DNA from: a virus
DNA: 29,455 nucleotides
Direction: 5' to 3' (one strand)
IMG/VR virus record: IMGVR_UViG_3300007555_000027
Coordinates: 1-29,455 of that record
Shown here: positions 13,773 to 20,942 of the stretch, in pieces
Position numbering within the stretch: position 1 is the stretch's first letter
Layout of the letters: each line of letters opens with the position of its first letter
Notes under the pieces: model-generated
The model's database searches: none
Told to the model about the DNA's origin: nothing
Seen by the model: the letters and a program-made list of their open reading frames with translations, nothing else
Program-made: the position numbers and the translations under genes

Positions 13773-14553
13773 GACTGATTTAACGAATGAAGCGTACCAC
13801 CTTGACCCAGCGCTGAGCGCATCGGGGGCCAAGACGATCGCAATGCAGTCGCCGGCACACTTTAAGTATGCAAAGCGCAAGGCAAGCACCGCTTTTGACA
13901 CCGGAACAGCGGTTCACACTCTGGTACTGGAACCGCACTTGAGCAACACAGTGTGGTGCGGCCCAGAAACACGCAGGGGCAACGCATGGAAAGATCAATA
14001 TGCAGCCGCAGCCGAAGAGGGCGCGATCCTACTGACTGAGGGCGATTACCAAGTCGCAGTGGAAATGGCCAACTCTGTGCGGTCAAACGCAGCCGCAATG
14101 GAGCTGCTGGGCGGCGACCTGCTGGTTGAGGCAAGCATATTCTCACACGACGAGGCGACTGGCGTTGATATGCGCTGCCGCCCAGACGGTTGGCGCAAAG
14201 ACATTGCCGCCGTCATAGACTTGAAAACTACAATTGACCCATCACCATCTGGCTTTGCGAAGCAGTGTGCCAACTTTGGCTATCACCTCCAAGACCAGTG
14301 GTATCGTCGCTGCATGTTAAATGATGGCCACGAGGTCGATCGGTTTATCTTTATCGCCGTGGGTAAGGACGCACCTTACCCCGTAGGCGTATACGAATTG
14401 GACTTCCAGTCGCTCGACGAAGGCGCGGCTGGGGTACAATGCGCATTGGAGAAATATCACCAAGCGCTCAAAACGAATGTATGGGAATACGGATATGGTG
14501 ACTTGCAAACGATCCAAATCCCGTCCTATGCATTTAACTTTACGGCAATCTAG
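13762..14553 (+). CDS. RecE-like PD-(D/E)XK exonuclease (DUF3799 type)
   Basis: The 263-residue product starts with YHLDPALSASGAKTIAMQSP, the family entry motif, then FDTGTAVHTLVLEP. The catalytic core has RPDGW near residue 140, AVIDLKTT near 152-156 and YHLQDQWYRRC near 175, the PD, D/E-X-K and Q-x-x-x-Y elements of RecE/DUF3799 nucleases. These enzymes chew 5' ends of double-stranded DNA to prepare single-strand annealing. An SSB-like protein follows directly, but no RecT/Erf/Beta-type annealing protein was recognised in the window. Confidence 0.85.
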   Translation: MPVKTDLTNEAYHLDPALSASGAKTIAMQSPAHFKYAKRKASTAFDTGTAVHTLVLEPHLSNTVWCGPETRRGNAWKDQYAAAAEEGAILLTEGDYQVAVEMANSVRSNAAAMELLGGDLLVEASIFSHDEATGVDMRCRPDGWRKDIAAVIDLKTTIDPSPSGFAKQCANFGYHLQDQWYRRCMLNDGHEVDRFIFIAVGKDAPYPVGVYELDFQSLDEGAAGVQCALEKYHQALKTNVWEYGYGDLQTIQIPSYAFNFTAI

Positions 14554-14569
14554 TCAGGAGACACACATG

Positions 14570-15136
14570 CCAATTTCATTCGGATCAAACGACAGTGCAG
14601 GCGCAAGCAACTACGTGCGCGCAAACCTACCGCAAAATCGCTGGTGGGCAAAGACAGATGCAGGCGACGAGCCAATCGACATGGATCGCGGACTTGCCAT
14701 CGACATCAAGGACGTCACGTTCGGCTGGCTTCACATCGATGTAGGCGTTCGCGACTGGCAACCTTGGCCAAGCCCATCACAGGGTACGCCACGCCCAAGC
14801 GAAAACCACAAGAACGGCTTCGAGGTAAGCTGCTGGCTGGCAGATGGTCGCTCATCAACATTTAGCGGCAACAGCTACGGCTTGGGCCAGTTTATCGCCA
14901 AGCTGTATAACGAGGCGGAAAAATCGCCAGAGTTTGCAGAGGGCAAAGTGCCGGTTGTGCAAGTCACGTCATCCACTCCCGTGCTGATCGGCAAGGGGAC
15001 ATCATACGATGTAGGCTTCAACATTACGAAGTGGATTAACAAGCCGGCTGAAGACGCAGCACCCGCACCGGCACCGGTTGCAGCAGCGCCAGCGCCTGCA
15101 CCAGCAGCGCCTGCGGATAACAACTTCGGCTTCTAA
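14570..15136 (+). CDS. SSB-like single-stranded DNA-binding protein
   Basis: ATG at 14570 follows CAGGAG; a longer frame from 14477 overlaps the exonuclease gene and has no ribosome site. The 188-residue product has a beta-rich core with many aromatics (NRWWAKTDAGDEP; VTFGWLHIDVGVRDWQPWP; FEVSCWLADGRSSTFSGNSY), then an Ala/Pro linker (about residues 163-182) and a short tip ending DNNFGF. Core, flexible linker and tip with terminal Phe is the plan of SSB and gp2.5 proteins. The fold itself is not proven from sequence alone. A strong hairpin follows the stop. Confidence 0.65.
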   Translation, partial: PISFGSNDSAGASNYVRANLPQNRWWAKTDAGDEPIDMDRGLAIDIKDVTFGWLHIDVGVRDWQPWPSPSQGTPRPSENHKNGFEVSCWLADGRSSTFSGNSYGLGQFIAKLYNEAEKSPEFAEGKVPVVQVTSSTPVLIGKGTSYDVGFNITKWINKPAEDAAPAPAPVAAAPAPAPAAPADNNFGF

Positions 15137-15141
15137 AGAAC

Positions 15142-15166
15142 TGAGGGGCGCGGCATGCGCCCCTCA
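15142..15166 (+). other. Perfect 10-bp hairpin without U-tract after the SSB-like gene
   Basis: TGAGGGGCGC and GCGCCCCTCA pair perfectly around a five-base loop (GGCAT). No T-run follows. It lies between the SSB-like and primase-helicase genes, where it may stabilise the upstream message or reduce read-through. Confidence 0.65.
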
Positions 15167-15190
15167 AACTAACTACAAAAAGGGAAAAAG

Positions 15191-17386
15191 ATGTCCGAAG
15201 CATATTTCAAAAAGGTTTTAGATGGTGCGGTCACTGACGTAATTGCGTCTATGTCTGGCGGGAGAAACGAAAACCTCAATAAAGCTGCATTCTCAATCGG
15301 GCGTCACGCCCACCTTGCGCCGGCAAGCATCGACAGCGCGATTATGTCGCTGCATGCAGCCGCCAAGCAGATTGGACTGGATGCCATTGAGACAAAGATG
15401 ACGATCGGGTCAGGGTTCAAGCGTGGGGGCGAAAACCCAAAGGAGCTTGAGAACTCAGACAGCACGCCATACGTGACCAGCGAACTCGATCGCCTTGTGA
15501 CGCGTCTGGCTCAGAAGGATTTAATCGCACGCGATGACGAAACCCGTGCGGAAAAGATACGCAAGGCCAGTGATGCGTGGGATCGTGCTGTGCCGATTAC
15601 ACGCGAGAACACAGACGCGGTGCGCCCAGCGCTGCTGTATCTAAACTCGCGTGGTTTAAGAGCGTCCACAGCAGACGGCGTGGCAAAGTTTAGCCCGAAC
15701 GTATACGACGGGCCGGCGATCATCTTTGCCGCAACTACACCGCAGGGCACGGTCGAGGGCATCCAGAGCGTGCTATTAACGCCGGAAGGCAAAAAGCGCG
15801 AAGTAAATGGCATCAGCAAGTATTCCCGCGGTGTCATTGCCGGAAACGTAATGCAGGTGGGCGAGGCGCAAGGCGACAAGCCGATCTGCATTGTTGAGGG
15901 GCCAGAGGATGCGCTGAGCGTCAGGCAGGCTGTGCGGGACGAGGCGATTGTCGTCTGCACGTTCGGCAAGGCCGGAATGTCAACGTACACGCCACCACGG
16001 GCGTCCGACGTTACGATATGCGCCGATCCTGACCTAGACGTTGATAAGTGCGCGGATGTCTTGCAGGGTGACGGGTCAACGGCGGTTCACGTCGTGCGGT
16101 TCGACATGCTTGGCGTCGAGAATGTAAAAGATGCCAATGACTATCTGCGTGAGGCGGGCGAGGACAAGCTGCGTGAGGCGCTCGCCGGCGCAAAGCCTGT
16201 GTCCGTCGTTGTGCAGGAAAAGATGGAGAGCGAGAGGCAGTGGCCGACCGCGTTCACGCCGATCGATCCGACGCTGATACCGAAGCGACGCTGGGTGTAT
16301 GACACGGCGTACATCCGGTCATATGTGTCTGTGCTGGCGTCTCAGGGCGGCGTGGGCAAGACAAGCCTGCAAATTGTAGAGGCGCTAGCGATCTGCACTG
16401 GCCGAGACCTGCTTGGTGAGCCTGTACGCGAGCGCACAAACTGCTGGCTGATCAACTTAGAAGACCCGATGGAAGAGGCCCAGCGCCGCATCGCAGCCGC
16501 AATGATGCACTACAACGTAAAGGCTGAAGACATCGAGGGGCGTCTGTTCGTGGATGCTGGACGCGATGTGCAGATAAAGTTTGCGCTTCAGGGTCGTGAC
16601 GGTGTCCAGACGAACGACGAAATGGTTCAGTACATGTCCGACAAGATACAGCAGCACAACATCGGCATGGTTTTCATTGACCCGTGGGTCGGTGCAAACG
16701 ACATTAACGAGAACGACAACATGGCGATGAACTCCGCCGTAGCTGCTGCGCGCTGGGTTTGTGACAAGACAGACTGTGCGATGGTGTTGACGCACCACGT
16801 CCGCAAGAGCAACGGCGAGGACGCGTCTGCTGACAGCATACGTGGTGCCGGCAGTCTGCTGTCAGCAGCCCGCGCAGCAAGAGTTGTCAATAAGGTGAGC
16901 GAAGAGGACGCGATGAAGCTGGGCGTCAGCGAGATAGAGGCGCGTGGCATATTCCGAGTGGACGACGGCAAGTCAAACCTTGCACCGCCGGCAGCGAAGG
17001 CCGTCTACAGGCGCATGCACGGCGTGCAGCTCCCGAACCAAGAGTACGTGGGCGTTTGTGTCCCATTTAAAATGCCAGATTTATTTGACGGCGTGAAAGC
17101 CAAGCACGCGATGCTGGTTCAGCGCGCAGTGGGGCAGGCAGAGGAAAACGGCGACCCGTACCGCGAAAACGTGCGCAGCAAGCGATGGATTGGCAAGGCT
17201 GTCGCCAGTGCGCTTGAGCTGGACATCGACAAGAAGTCGGAAAAGGCGAGAGCCAAGGCAATAGCGGAGAAGTGGATACAGACCGGCGTGCTGAAGATTG
17301 AGCAATTTGCTGACAAGCGCGCAGGTAGGGACGTCACAATCGTGTCGGTGGGTGAGTGGATCACAAGAGAGGAGGCGGGGCTGTGA
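15191..17386 (+). CDS. Toprim / RepA-type primase-helicase
   Basis: The 731-residue product has an N-terminal PriCT-like helical segment (about residues 25-75), a Toprim domain with CIVEGPEDALS near 232 and TICADPDLD near 275, and a RepA/AAA_25 helicase domain with Walker A GGVGKTS near 386, Walker B MVFIDPW near 492 and the LTHHVRK motif near 533. The end (about residues 655-725) looks like a winged helix. Such fused proteins make primers and unwind DNA at phage origins. AGGGA precedes the start. It is the core replication protein; no phage polymerase is present, so the host polymerase presumably extends. Confidence 0.9.
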   Translation: MSEAYFKKVLDGAVTDVIASMSGGRNENLNKAAFSIGRHAHLAPASIDSAIMSLHAAAKQIGLDAIETKMTIGSGFKRGGENPKELENSDSTPYVTSELDRLVTRLAQKDLIARDDETRAEKIRKASDAWDRAVPITRENTDAVRPALLYLNSRGLRASTADGVAKFSPNVYDGPAIIFAATTPQGTVEGIQSVLLTPEGKKREVNGISKYSRGVIAGNVMQVGEAQGDKPICIVEGPEDALSVRQAVRDEAIVVCTFGKAGMSTYTPPRASDVTICADPDLDVDKCADVLQGDGSTAVHVVRFDMLGVENVKDANDYLREAGEDKLREALAGAKPVSVVVQEKMESERQWPTAFTPIDPTLIPKRRWVYDTAYIRSYVSVLASQGGVGKTSLQIVEALAICTGRDLLGEPVRERTNCWLINLEDPMEEAQRRIAAAMMHYNVKAEDIEGRLFVDAGRDVQIKFALQGRDGVQTNDEMVQYMSDKIQQHNIGMVFIDPWVGANDINENDNMAMNSAVAAARWVCDKTDCAMVLTHHVRKSNGEDASADSIRGAGSLLSAARAARVVNKVSEEDAMKLGVSEIEARGIFRVDDGKSNLAPPAAKAVYRRMHGVQLPNQEYVGVCVPFKMPDLFDGVKAKHAMLVQRAVGQAEENGDPYRENVRSKRWIGKAVASALELDIDKKSEKARAKAIAEKWIQTGVLKIEQFADKRAGRDVTIVSVGEWITREEAGL

Positions 17387-17802
17387 GGCCGCTATATGAG
17401 AGCCAGCAGGATAGGGACAACGAGCAAGCCTTGGCGCGCATCATAGAGGCGGAGTTCAACTGCCAGCTCACAAAGATGCCGATCAAGCTGTCTCTCGACT
17501 TCATGGCAACCAGAGACGGCAGCGCCGTGGCATTTATAGAGGCGAGGCAGCGAAGAACGAGGATGCTGCAATACCCGACCTACATGATCTCGCTCTACAA
17601 GGTGATGATGGCGAACACGCTGACGCAGGCGACGGGACTGCCGTGCTTCCTTGCGGTGCAGTGGAGCGACGCCGCAGGCATATGTAAGTTGCCAACTAAC
17701 GACATGGATATACAGACAGGCGGATCAACACGTCGCAACGATCCGCAAGACATAGAGCCGATGGCGTACTTCGACGTGTCTGCATTTAAGGTGCTGTCGT
17801 GA
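17383..17802 (+). CDS. PD-(D/E)XK-like protein with altered motif
   Basis: GTG at 17383 overlaps the helicase stop (GTGA) and has AGGAGG upstream. In the 139-residue product the order acidic helix (EQALARIIEAEF), LSLDFMATRDGS with Asp39, then VAFIEARQRR with Glu53 and Arg55 mirrors the nuclease pattern D-x(n)-E-x-K, but Lys is replaced by Arg. It could be a weak or inactive nuclease-fold protein or a variant with migrated lysine. It closes the replication operon. Confidence 0.65.
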   Translation: MRPLYESQQDRDNEQALARIIEAEFNCQLTKMPIKLSLDFMATRDGSAVAFIEARQRRTRMLQYPTYMISLYKVMMANTLTQATGLPCFLAVQWSDAAGICKLPTNDMDIQTGGSTRRNDPQDIEPMAYFDVSAFKVLS

Positions 17803-17806
17803 GGTG

Positions 17807-17945
17807 TTCCACAGTTGGTGTTTGTGACTGTGGAATACGTGCGACACCGTGGTAATATTAACCCGTATTCTCTCCACCACAGTGTACCCCTATGTATAGG
17901 GTACTGTGGAGGAAGGGGATGAGGTGGGAGGAAACGACTGTGGAA
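17807..17945. repeat. ACTGTGGAA repeat array, candidate origin or operator cluster
   Basis: Five copies of ACTGTGGAA or close forms lie in this gap: minus strand at 17807-17815, plus at 17827-17835, minus at 17877-17883 (seven bases), plus at 17903-17911 (ACTGTGGAG) and plus at 17937-17945. The first two form a perfect inverted repeat with an 11-base spacer, and the third and fourth lie in a longer bulged hairpin (17877-17909) around CCCTATGTATAGGG. The location right after the primase-helicase operon suits an iteron-type origin or a regulator-binding array. Confidence 0.6.
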
Positions 17946-17987
17946 AGATTTAACGTGACAAAGGTGGGAGGGCTGGATCATGGCTAA
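17919..17987 (+). CDS. Possible 22-codon leader peptide
   Basis: A short frame begins at ATG 17919, a few bases after GGAGGAAGG, and its stop overlaps the start region of the next gene (start 17980), so translation could feed into that gene. The peptide is polar (MRWEETTVERFNVTKVGG). It runs through one ACTGTGGAA copy. It may be chance; conservation would be needed. Confidence 0.2.
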   Translation: MRWEETTVERFNVTKVGGLDHG

Positions 17988-18582
17988 GGGTAAAGCAGGG
18001 GCGAAGAAGCGTCCGACGCACAAGGAGATCAAGGACAAGGGTTCGTTCTCAACTGAGGGTGAGGCGAAGGTGATCAGTGCTGGCGTGTGGGGACAGTTGC
18101 GTCCACTCGATGAGAAGGCGAGAGTTAAGACGGAGCGCTGGGGTGATACGCTGCCCGATCTTGTGTCACCTGAGCTGGCGGGTAGGTTTGAGGCGGCATA
18201 CGAGGCGCTGTACGAGAAGGTTTACGCGAATGATGTGGTTGGCACCAATCAGATTGCGTCGCAGCTTATGCGGGCGTGGGATGTGCTGGAGGCCGAGGCG
18301 ATCGCTGCTGGGCATCAGCCGCTGCTACCTGACGGGTTCTGCGTGAACCTTGGCGGGCATGTGACGTGCTTTGCGGCGTCGGGCATTAGTGAGTTGCGCA
18401 AGAAGCATCCTGATTGGGTTGTGTACGCGTTCGAGGACGCGGCAAGGCTGCTGAAGCACGACTGGACAGAGAAGTTTGTCGCCGAGGCGTTCAAGGCGTT
18501 TCCAAAGGCAAGCGTGACCAGAGTGAAGCGTCCGGATGAGCTGGTGAATTACGATCTGGGCGGTGACGAGATACCATTTTGA
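17980..18582 (+). CDS. Protein with SSB-type acidic C-terminal tip (200 aa)
   Basis: The 200-residue product has a basic N-terminus (MAKGKAGAKKRPTHKEIKDK), a helical middle (FEAAYEALYEKVYANDVVGT; QIASQLMRAWDVLEAEAIAA) and a mixed C-terminal part (YAFEDAARLLKHDWTEKFVA). It ends GGDEIPF, almost identical to the SSB tip DDDIPF that binds replication and repair proteins. Family unknown. GGGAGGG precedes the start. The place between the repeat array and TerS suggests a DNA-replication or packaging adaptor. Confidence 0.7.
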   Translation: MAKGKAGAKKRPTHKEIKDKGSFSTEGEAKVISAGVWGQLRPLDEKARVKTERWGDTLPDLVSPELAGRFEAAYEALYEKVYANDVVGTNQIASQLMRAWDVLEAEAIAAGHQPLLPDGFCVNLGGHVTCFAASGISELRKKHPDWVVYAFEDAARLLKHDWTEKFVAEAFKAFPKASVTRVKRPDELVNYDLGGDEIPF

Positions 18583-18593
18583 GAGGATAGACG

Positions 18594-19049
18594 ATGGCAC
18601 GAAGTGAAATAGCAAAAGAGAAACTCGCTGCGCTCGATGCGCGTGGCGAGGACGAGATATTCGAGGAGCTGGCGTCAGGCACGAGCATGCGCGACCTGTG
18701 CAAGCAGATGAACGTCGGGCACAAGCTGTGGTACAAGTGGCTCGACGGTGTGAACGGTCGTCGCGGGCGATATGAGGCCGCACTGACAGAGGCTGCGCAC
18801 TTTTACGCAAGTCGGGCAGTGAGGACAGCTCAGGAGACTGAGCCGGCGACTGTGAACGCTGACAGGCTGAAGGTGGACACGGACAAGTGGATCGCGTCGA
18901 AGCTGAACGTGCAATACGATACGAGGCAGCGCGATGTGGCGATCAACATCAGCGTGACAGACTTGCATGCGCAGGCTGCGATGCTGCTTGGTGAAGTGTT
19001 GGAGGGTGAAGCTGAGGACGTGACGCCGTACGATGCGGATGACGTGTGA
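18594..19049 (+). CDS. terS: Terminase small subunit
   Basis: The 151-residue product has an N-terminal HTH-like unit (IFEELASGTSMRDLCKQMNV, then GHKLWYKWLDG), a helical oligomerisation part (YEAALTEAAHFYASRAVRTA) and a C-terminal beta/acidic tail (VAINISVTDLHAQAAMLLGE), the layout of Sf6/P22-type small terminases, which bind the packaging site as a ring and hand DNA to TerL. Length is typical. AGAGGA lies upstream of the ATG. Its large partner begins 303 bases downstream. Confidence 0.8.
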   Translation: MARSEIAKEKLAALDARGEDEIFEELASGTSMRDLCKQMNVGHKLWYKWLDGVNGRRGRYEAALTEAAHFYASRAVRTAQETEPATVNADRLKVDTDKWIASKLNVQYDTRQRDVAINISVTDLHAQAAMLLGEVLEGEAEDVTPYDADDV

Positions 19050-19182
19050 GCGGCGTAAACACGCATTGGCGTACAATCGGATGCGCGGGCGCGCGCGGTA
19101 TCATAGTACCTCATTTGTGTCAACGACGATGCCGCGTTTAGGCGATTTCGCGGTGCCGCATAAGTCCAGTTTAGCTAAGTCA

Positions 19183-19211
19183 TTGATTTCATTGAATCCG
19201 TTTATTAACAT
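19183..19211 (+). promoter_or_regulatory. Candidate promoter for the large terminase gene
   Basis: TTGATT at 19183-19188 and TAACAT at 19206-19211 lie 17 bases apart, each with four consensus matches, in an AT-rich stretch about 140 bases before the terminase start. Confidence 0.35.
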
Positions 19212-19267
19212 AATGGACATTATAGGTCACTCGCTCTGCCAGATGCCTGAAAACGCCGATTTGACCC

Positions 19268-19290
19268 CCCCGCCAAAACTTTCGGCGGGG
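19268..19290 (+). other. 7-bp GC hairpin ahead of the large terminase gene
   Basis: CCCCGCC and GGCGGGG pair perfectly around AAAACTTTC. No U-tract follows on either strand, so it is listed as a structure, possibly a leader hairpin or protein-binding site. Confidence 0.45.
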
Positions 19291-19352
19291 TGCAATTGCC
19301 AATGACCTAATCACACTTTCCCGCCCCCCTGACCCAAGCAATAGGTGTTAAC

Positions 19353-20777
19353 ATGACCCCGCAAAAAAATTCTACAGATAACCCGTTTTTGAAATTGATG
19401 TCGCGATACCACGGCGACCCCGTTGCCTTCGCCCGCGAGGTGATCGGCATTGAGCCTGACGAGTGGCAGGTTGAGCTTCTGAACGCTATTGCCAACCCTG
19501 ACAAGCGCCGCATATCCGTTCGTTCTGGCCACGGTGTCGGCAAGTCTACGGGAGTTGCCATTGCCGCTGTCTGGCACGTCTTGATGCGTGTTCCGAGCAA
19601 GACGGTTGTGACGGCCCCCACCAGCTCGCAGCTTTTTGACGCCTGTTTCGCTGAGATGAAGAACGTGGCCAAGCGTTTGAAGCCACCGTTCAATGATTTG
19701 CTTGAGATTAAGTCTGACCGCATTGAGCTGAAGAGCAGCCCCGAAAGCACGTTTATTTCGTGCAGGACGTCCCGTGCTGAGCAGCCGGAAGCGCTTGCCG
19801 GTGTCCACAGCCAGAACGTGCTTCTGATTGCGGATGAGGCGTCTGGTGTTCCGAACGCTGTATTTGAGGCTGCGTCGGGTTCGATGTCGGGTCACAGCGC
19901 CACCACGGTTCTCACGGGGAACCCAACGCGTAATACTGGCTTCTTTTATGATACGCACACGCGACTTCGCGAGGATTGGCACACGATGCACGTGAGCTGT
20001 GTTGCCAGTGCCCGTGTGAGCGATGATTTCGTTGAGGACATGAAGAAGCGATACGGCGAGGACAGCCCCGCGTACCACGTCCGTGTTCTTGGCAACTTCC
20101 CCCCGTCTGAAGAGGACACGGTTATTCCGGTGTCGCTGATCGAGCATGCGATGGCCAACGACATTAAGATTGACGAGGACACGCCGGCGGTGTGGGGTTT
20201 GGACGTTGCGAGGCAGGGCGGTGACAGCTCAGTTTTGGCGCGCAGGCAGGGTCCGGTGATCCACCCGCTGACAACGTGGCGCAACTTGGACCTGATGCAG
20301 CTCACCGGCGCTGTTAAGGCGGAATATGACATCCTGCCCCCGTCCAAACGTCCCGTTGAGATCATCGTTGACAGCAACGGCTTTGGCGCTGGCGTTTTGG
20401 ATCGTCTGCGCGAGTTGGACTTGCCGGCGCGCGGCCTGAACGTGTCCGAGCGCAGCTCCCAGAAGGAGACGTATTTGAATTTGCGTGCTGAGCTGTGGTT
20501 CAAGGCGAAGGAGTGGCTTGAGGGCATGGATGTGCGCCTGCCGAGGGATGACGGCCTTTATGCCGACCTTGCGGCCCCGCGGTATCATTTTACCTCATCG
20601 GGCAAGATGCAAGTTGAGGGCAAGGATGCGATGAAGAAGCGCGGCGTCAATTCGCCTGACCGTGCAGATGCTGTCTGCCTTTGCTTGGCCAACCAGCATA
20701 CGACGATGGCGTTTGGGCGTAGCTCGTCCGGATCGTGGAATAAGCCGATACGACGCTCGATACGCGGCGTTGTTTGA
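19353..20777 (+). CDS. terL: Terminase large subunit
   Basis: The 474-residue product has the ATPase Walker A SGHGVGKSTG (about residues 56-65), the Walker B VLLIADEAS (about 154-162) and a coupling segment STTVLTGNPTRN-like region near 187. The C-terminal RNase H-type nuclease shows WGLDVARQGGDS near 280, EIIVDSNGFGAG near 336 and SPDRADAVCL near 432, giving the three acidic positions. It pumps DNA into the prohead and makes the packaging cuts. Length is normal. The upstream leader has no good ribosome site, only AGGTG before ATG. Confidence 0.95.
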   Translation: MTPQKNSTDNPFLKLMSRYHGDPVAFAREVIGIEPDEWQVELLNAIANPDKRRISVRSGHGVGKSTGVAIAAVWHVLMRVPSKTVVTAPTSSQLFDACFAEMKNVAKRLKPPFNDLLEIKSDRIELKSSPESTFISCRTSRAEQPEALAGVHSQNVLLIADEASGVPNAVFEAASGSMSGHSATTVLTGNPTRNTGFFYDTHTRLREDWHTMHVSCVASARVSDDFVEDMKKRYGEDSPAYHVRVLGNFPPSEEDTVIPVSLIEHAMANDIKIDEDTPAVWGLDVARQGGDSSVLARRQGPVIHPLTTWRNLDLMQLTGAVKAEYDILPPSKRPVEIIVDSNGFGAGVLDRLRELDLPARGLNVSERSSQKETYLNLRAELWFKAKEWLEGMDVRLPRDDGLYADLAAPRYHFTSSGKMQVEGKDAMKKRGVNSPDRADAVCLCLANQHTTMAFGRSSSGSWNKPIRRSIRGVV

Positions 20778-20838
20778 TCAATTTGCCCTATCCGTAAAAT
20801 AATGTTAATCAGACCCTGCGGTACCCTCCCGATCCGCT

Positions 20839-20856
20839 GAGACGTCCCACCGTCTC
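20839..20856 (+). other. GAGACG/CGTCTC hairpin
   Basis: GAGACG, loop TCCCAC, then CGTCTC form a perfect six-base-pair stem three bases before the strong terminator. It may act with it as a tandem structure. Confidence 0.5.
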
Positions 20857-20858
20857 GA

Positions 20859-20892
20859 CCCCACGCGTGTTCCCTACGCGTGGGGTTTCTTT
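20859..20892 (+). terminator. Strong intrinsic terminator after terL
   Basis: CCCCACGCGT and ACGCGTGGGG form a perfect 10-bp stem around GTTCCCT, followed by TTTCTTT (20886-20892). It separates the terminase transcript from the structural operon. Confidence 0.9.
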
Positions 20893-20907
20893 GCGCGAAA
20901 AATAGTG

Positions 20908-20913
20908 TATTAT
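20908..20913 (+). promoter_or_regulatory. Candidate -10 box of the structural operon
   Basis: TATTAT lies in an AT-rich stretch 30 bases before the first structural gene and just after a strong terminator, where a new promoter is needed. No good -35 hexamer is present at 17 bases, so an activator or a phage-specific factor may be involved. Confidence 0.35.
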
Positions 20914-20942
20914 GCTGATTAAGTTACACATGTGGAGCTGGT

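Larger units (their letters stand above)
19050..19352. other. Non-coding gap between TerS and TerL genes
   Basis: These 303 bases hold no convincing gene. They contain a GC-rich alternating tract near 19085-19098, a promoter-like pair at 19183-19211, a hairpin at 19268-19290 and a GTTAAC at 19347-19352 abutting the terminase ATG. Such gaps beside terS can carry the packaging initiation site; no signature proves it here. Confidence 0.5.

Noticed and set aside
18325-18810. Leftward frame of 161 codons opposite the 200-residue protein and terS
   Set aside because: Arg/Cys/His-rich shadow composition, no ribosome site, and both sense-strand genes are well supported.
19033-19305. A 90-codon open frame spanning the terS-terL gap
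   Set aside because: It overlaps the end of terS, has no ribosome site and ends in low-complexity residues produced by the C-run and hairpin. The gap is better read as non-coding.
19311-20147. Leftward 278-codon frame opposite terL
   Set aside because: It mirrors the codon pattern of a clearly real terminase and has the Arg/His-rich look of an antisense shadow.
19095-20598. Near-identical 20-base strings (18 of 20) GCGGTATCAT-NN-TACCTCAT at 19095-19114 and 20579-20598 flanking most of terL
   Set aside because: The second copy encodes a normal conserved terL motif (RYHFTSSGK). About one such pair is expected by chance in a sequence this long when all positions are compared, so a duplicated site is not supported.
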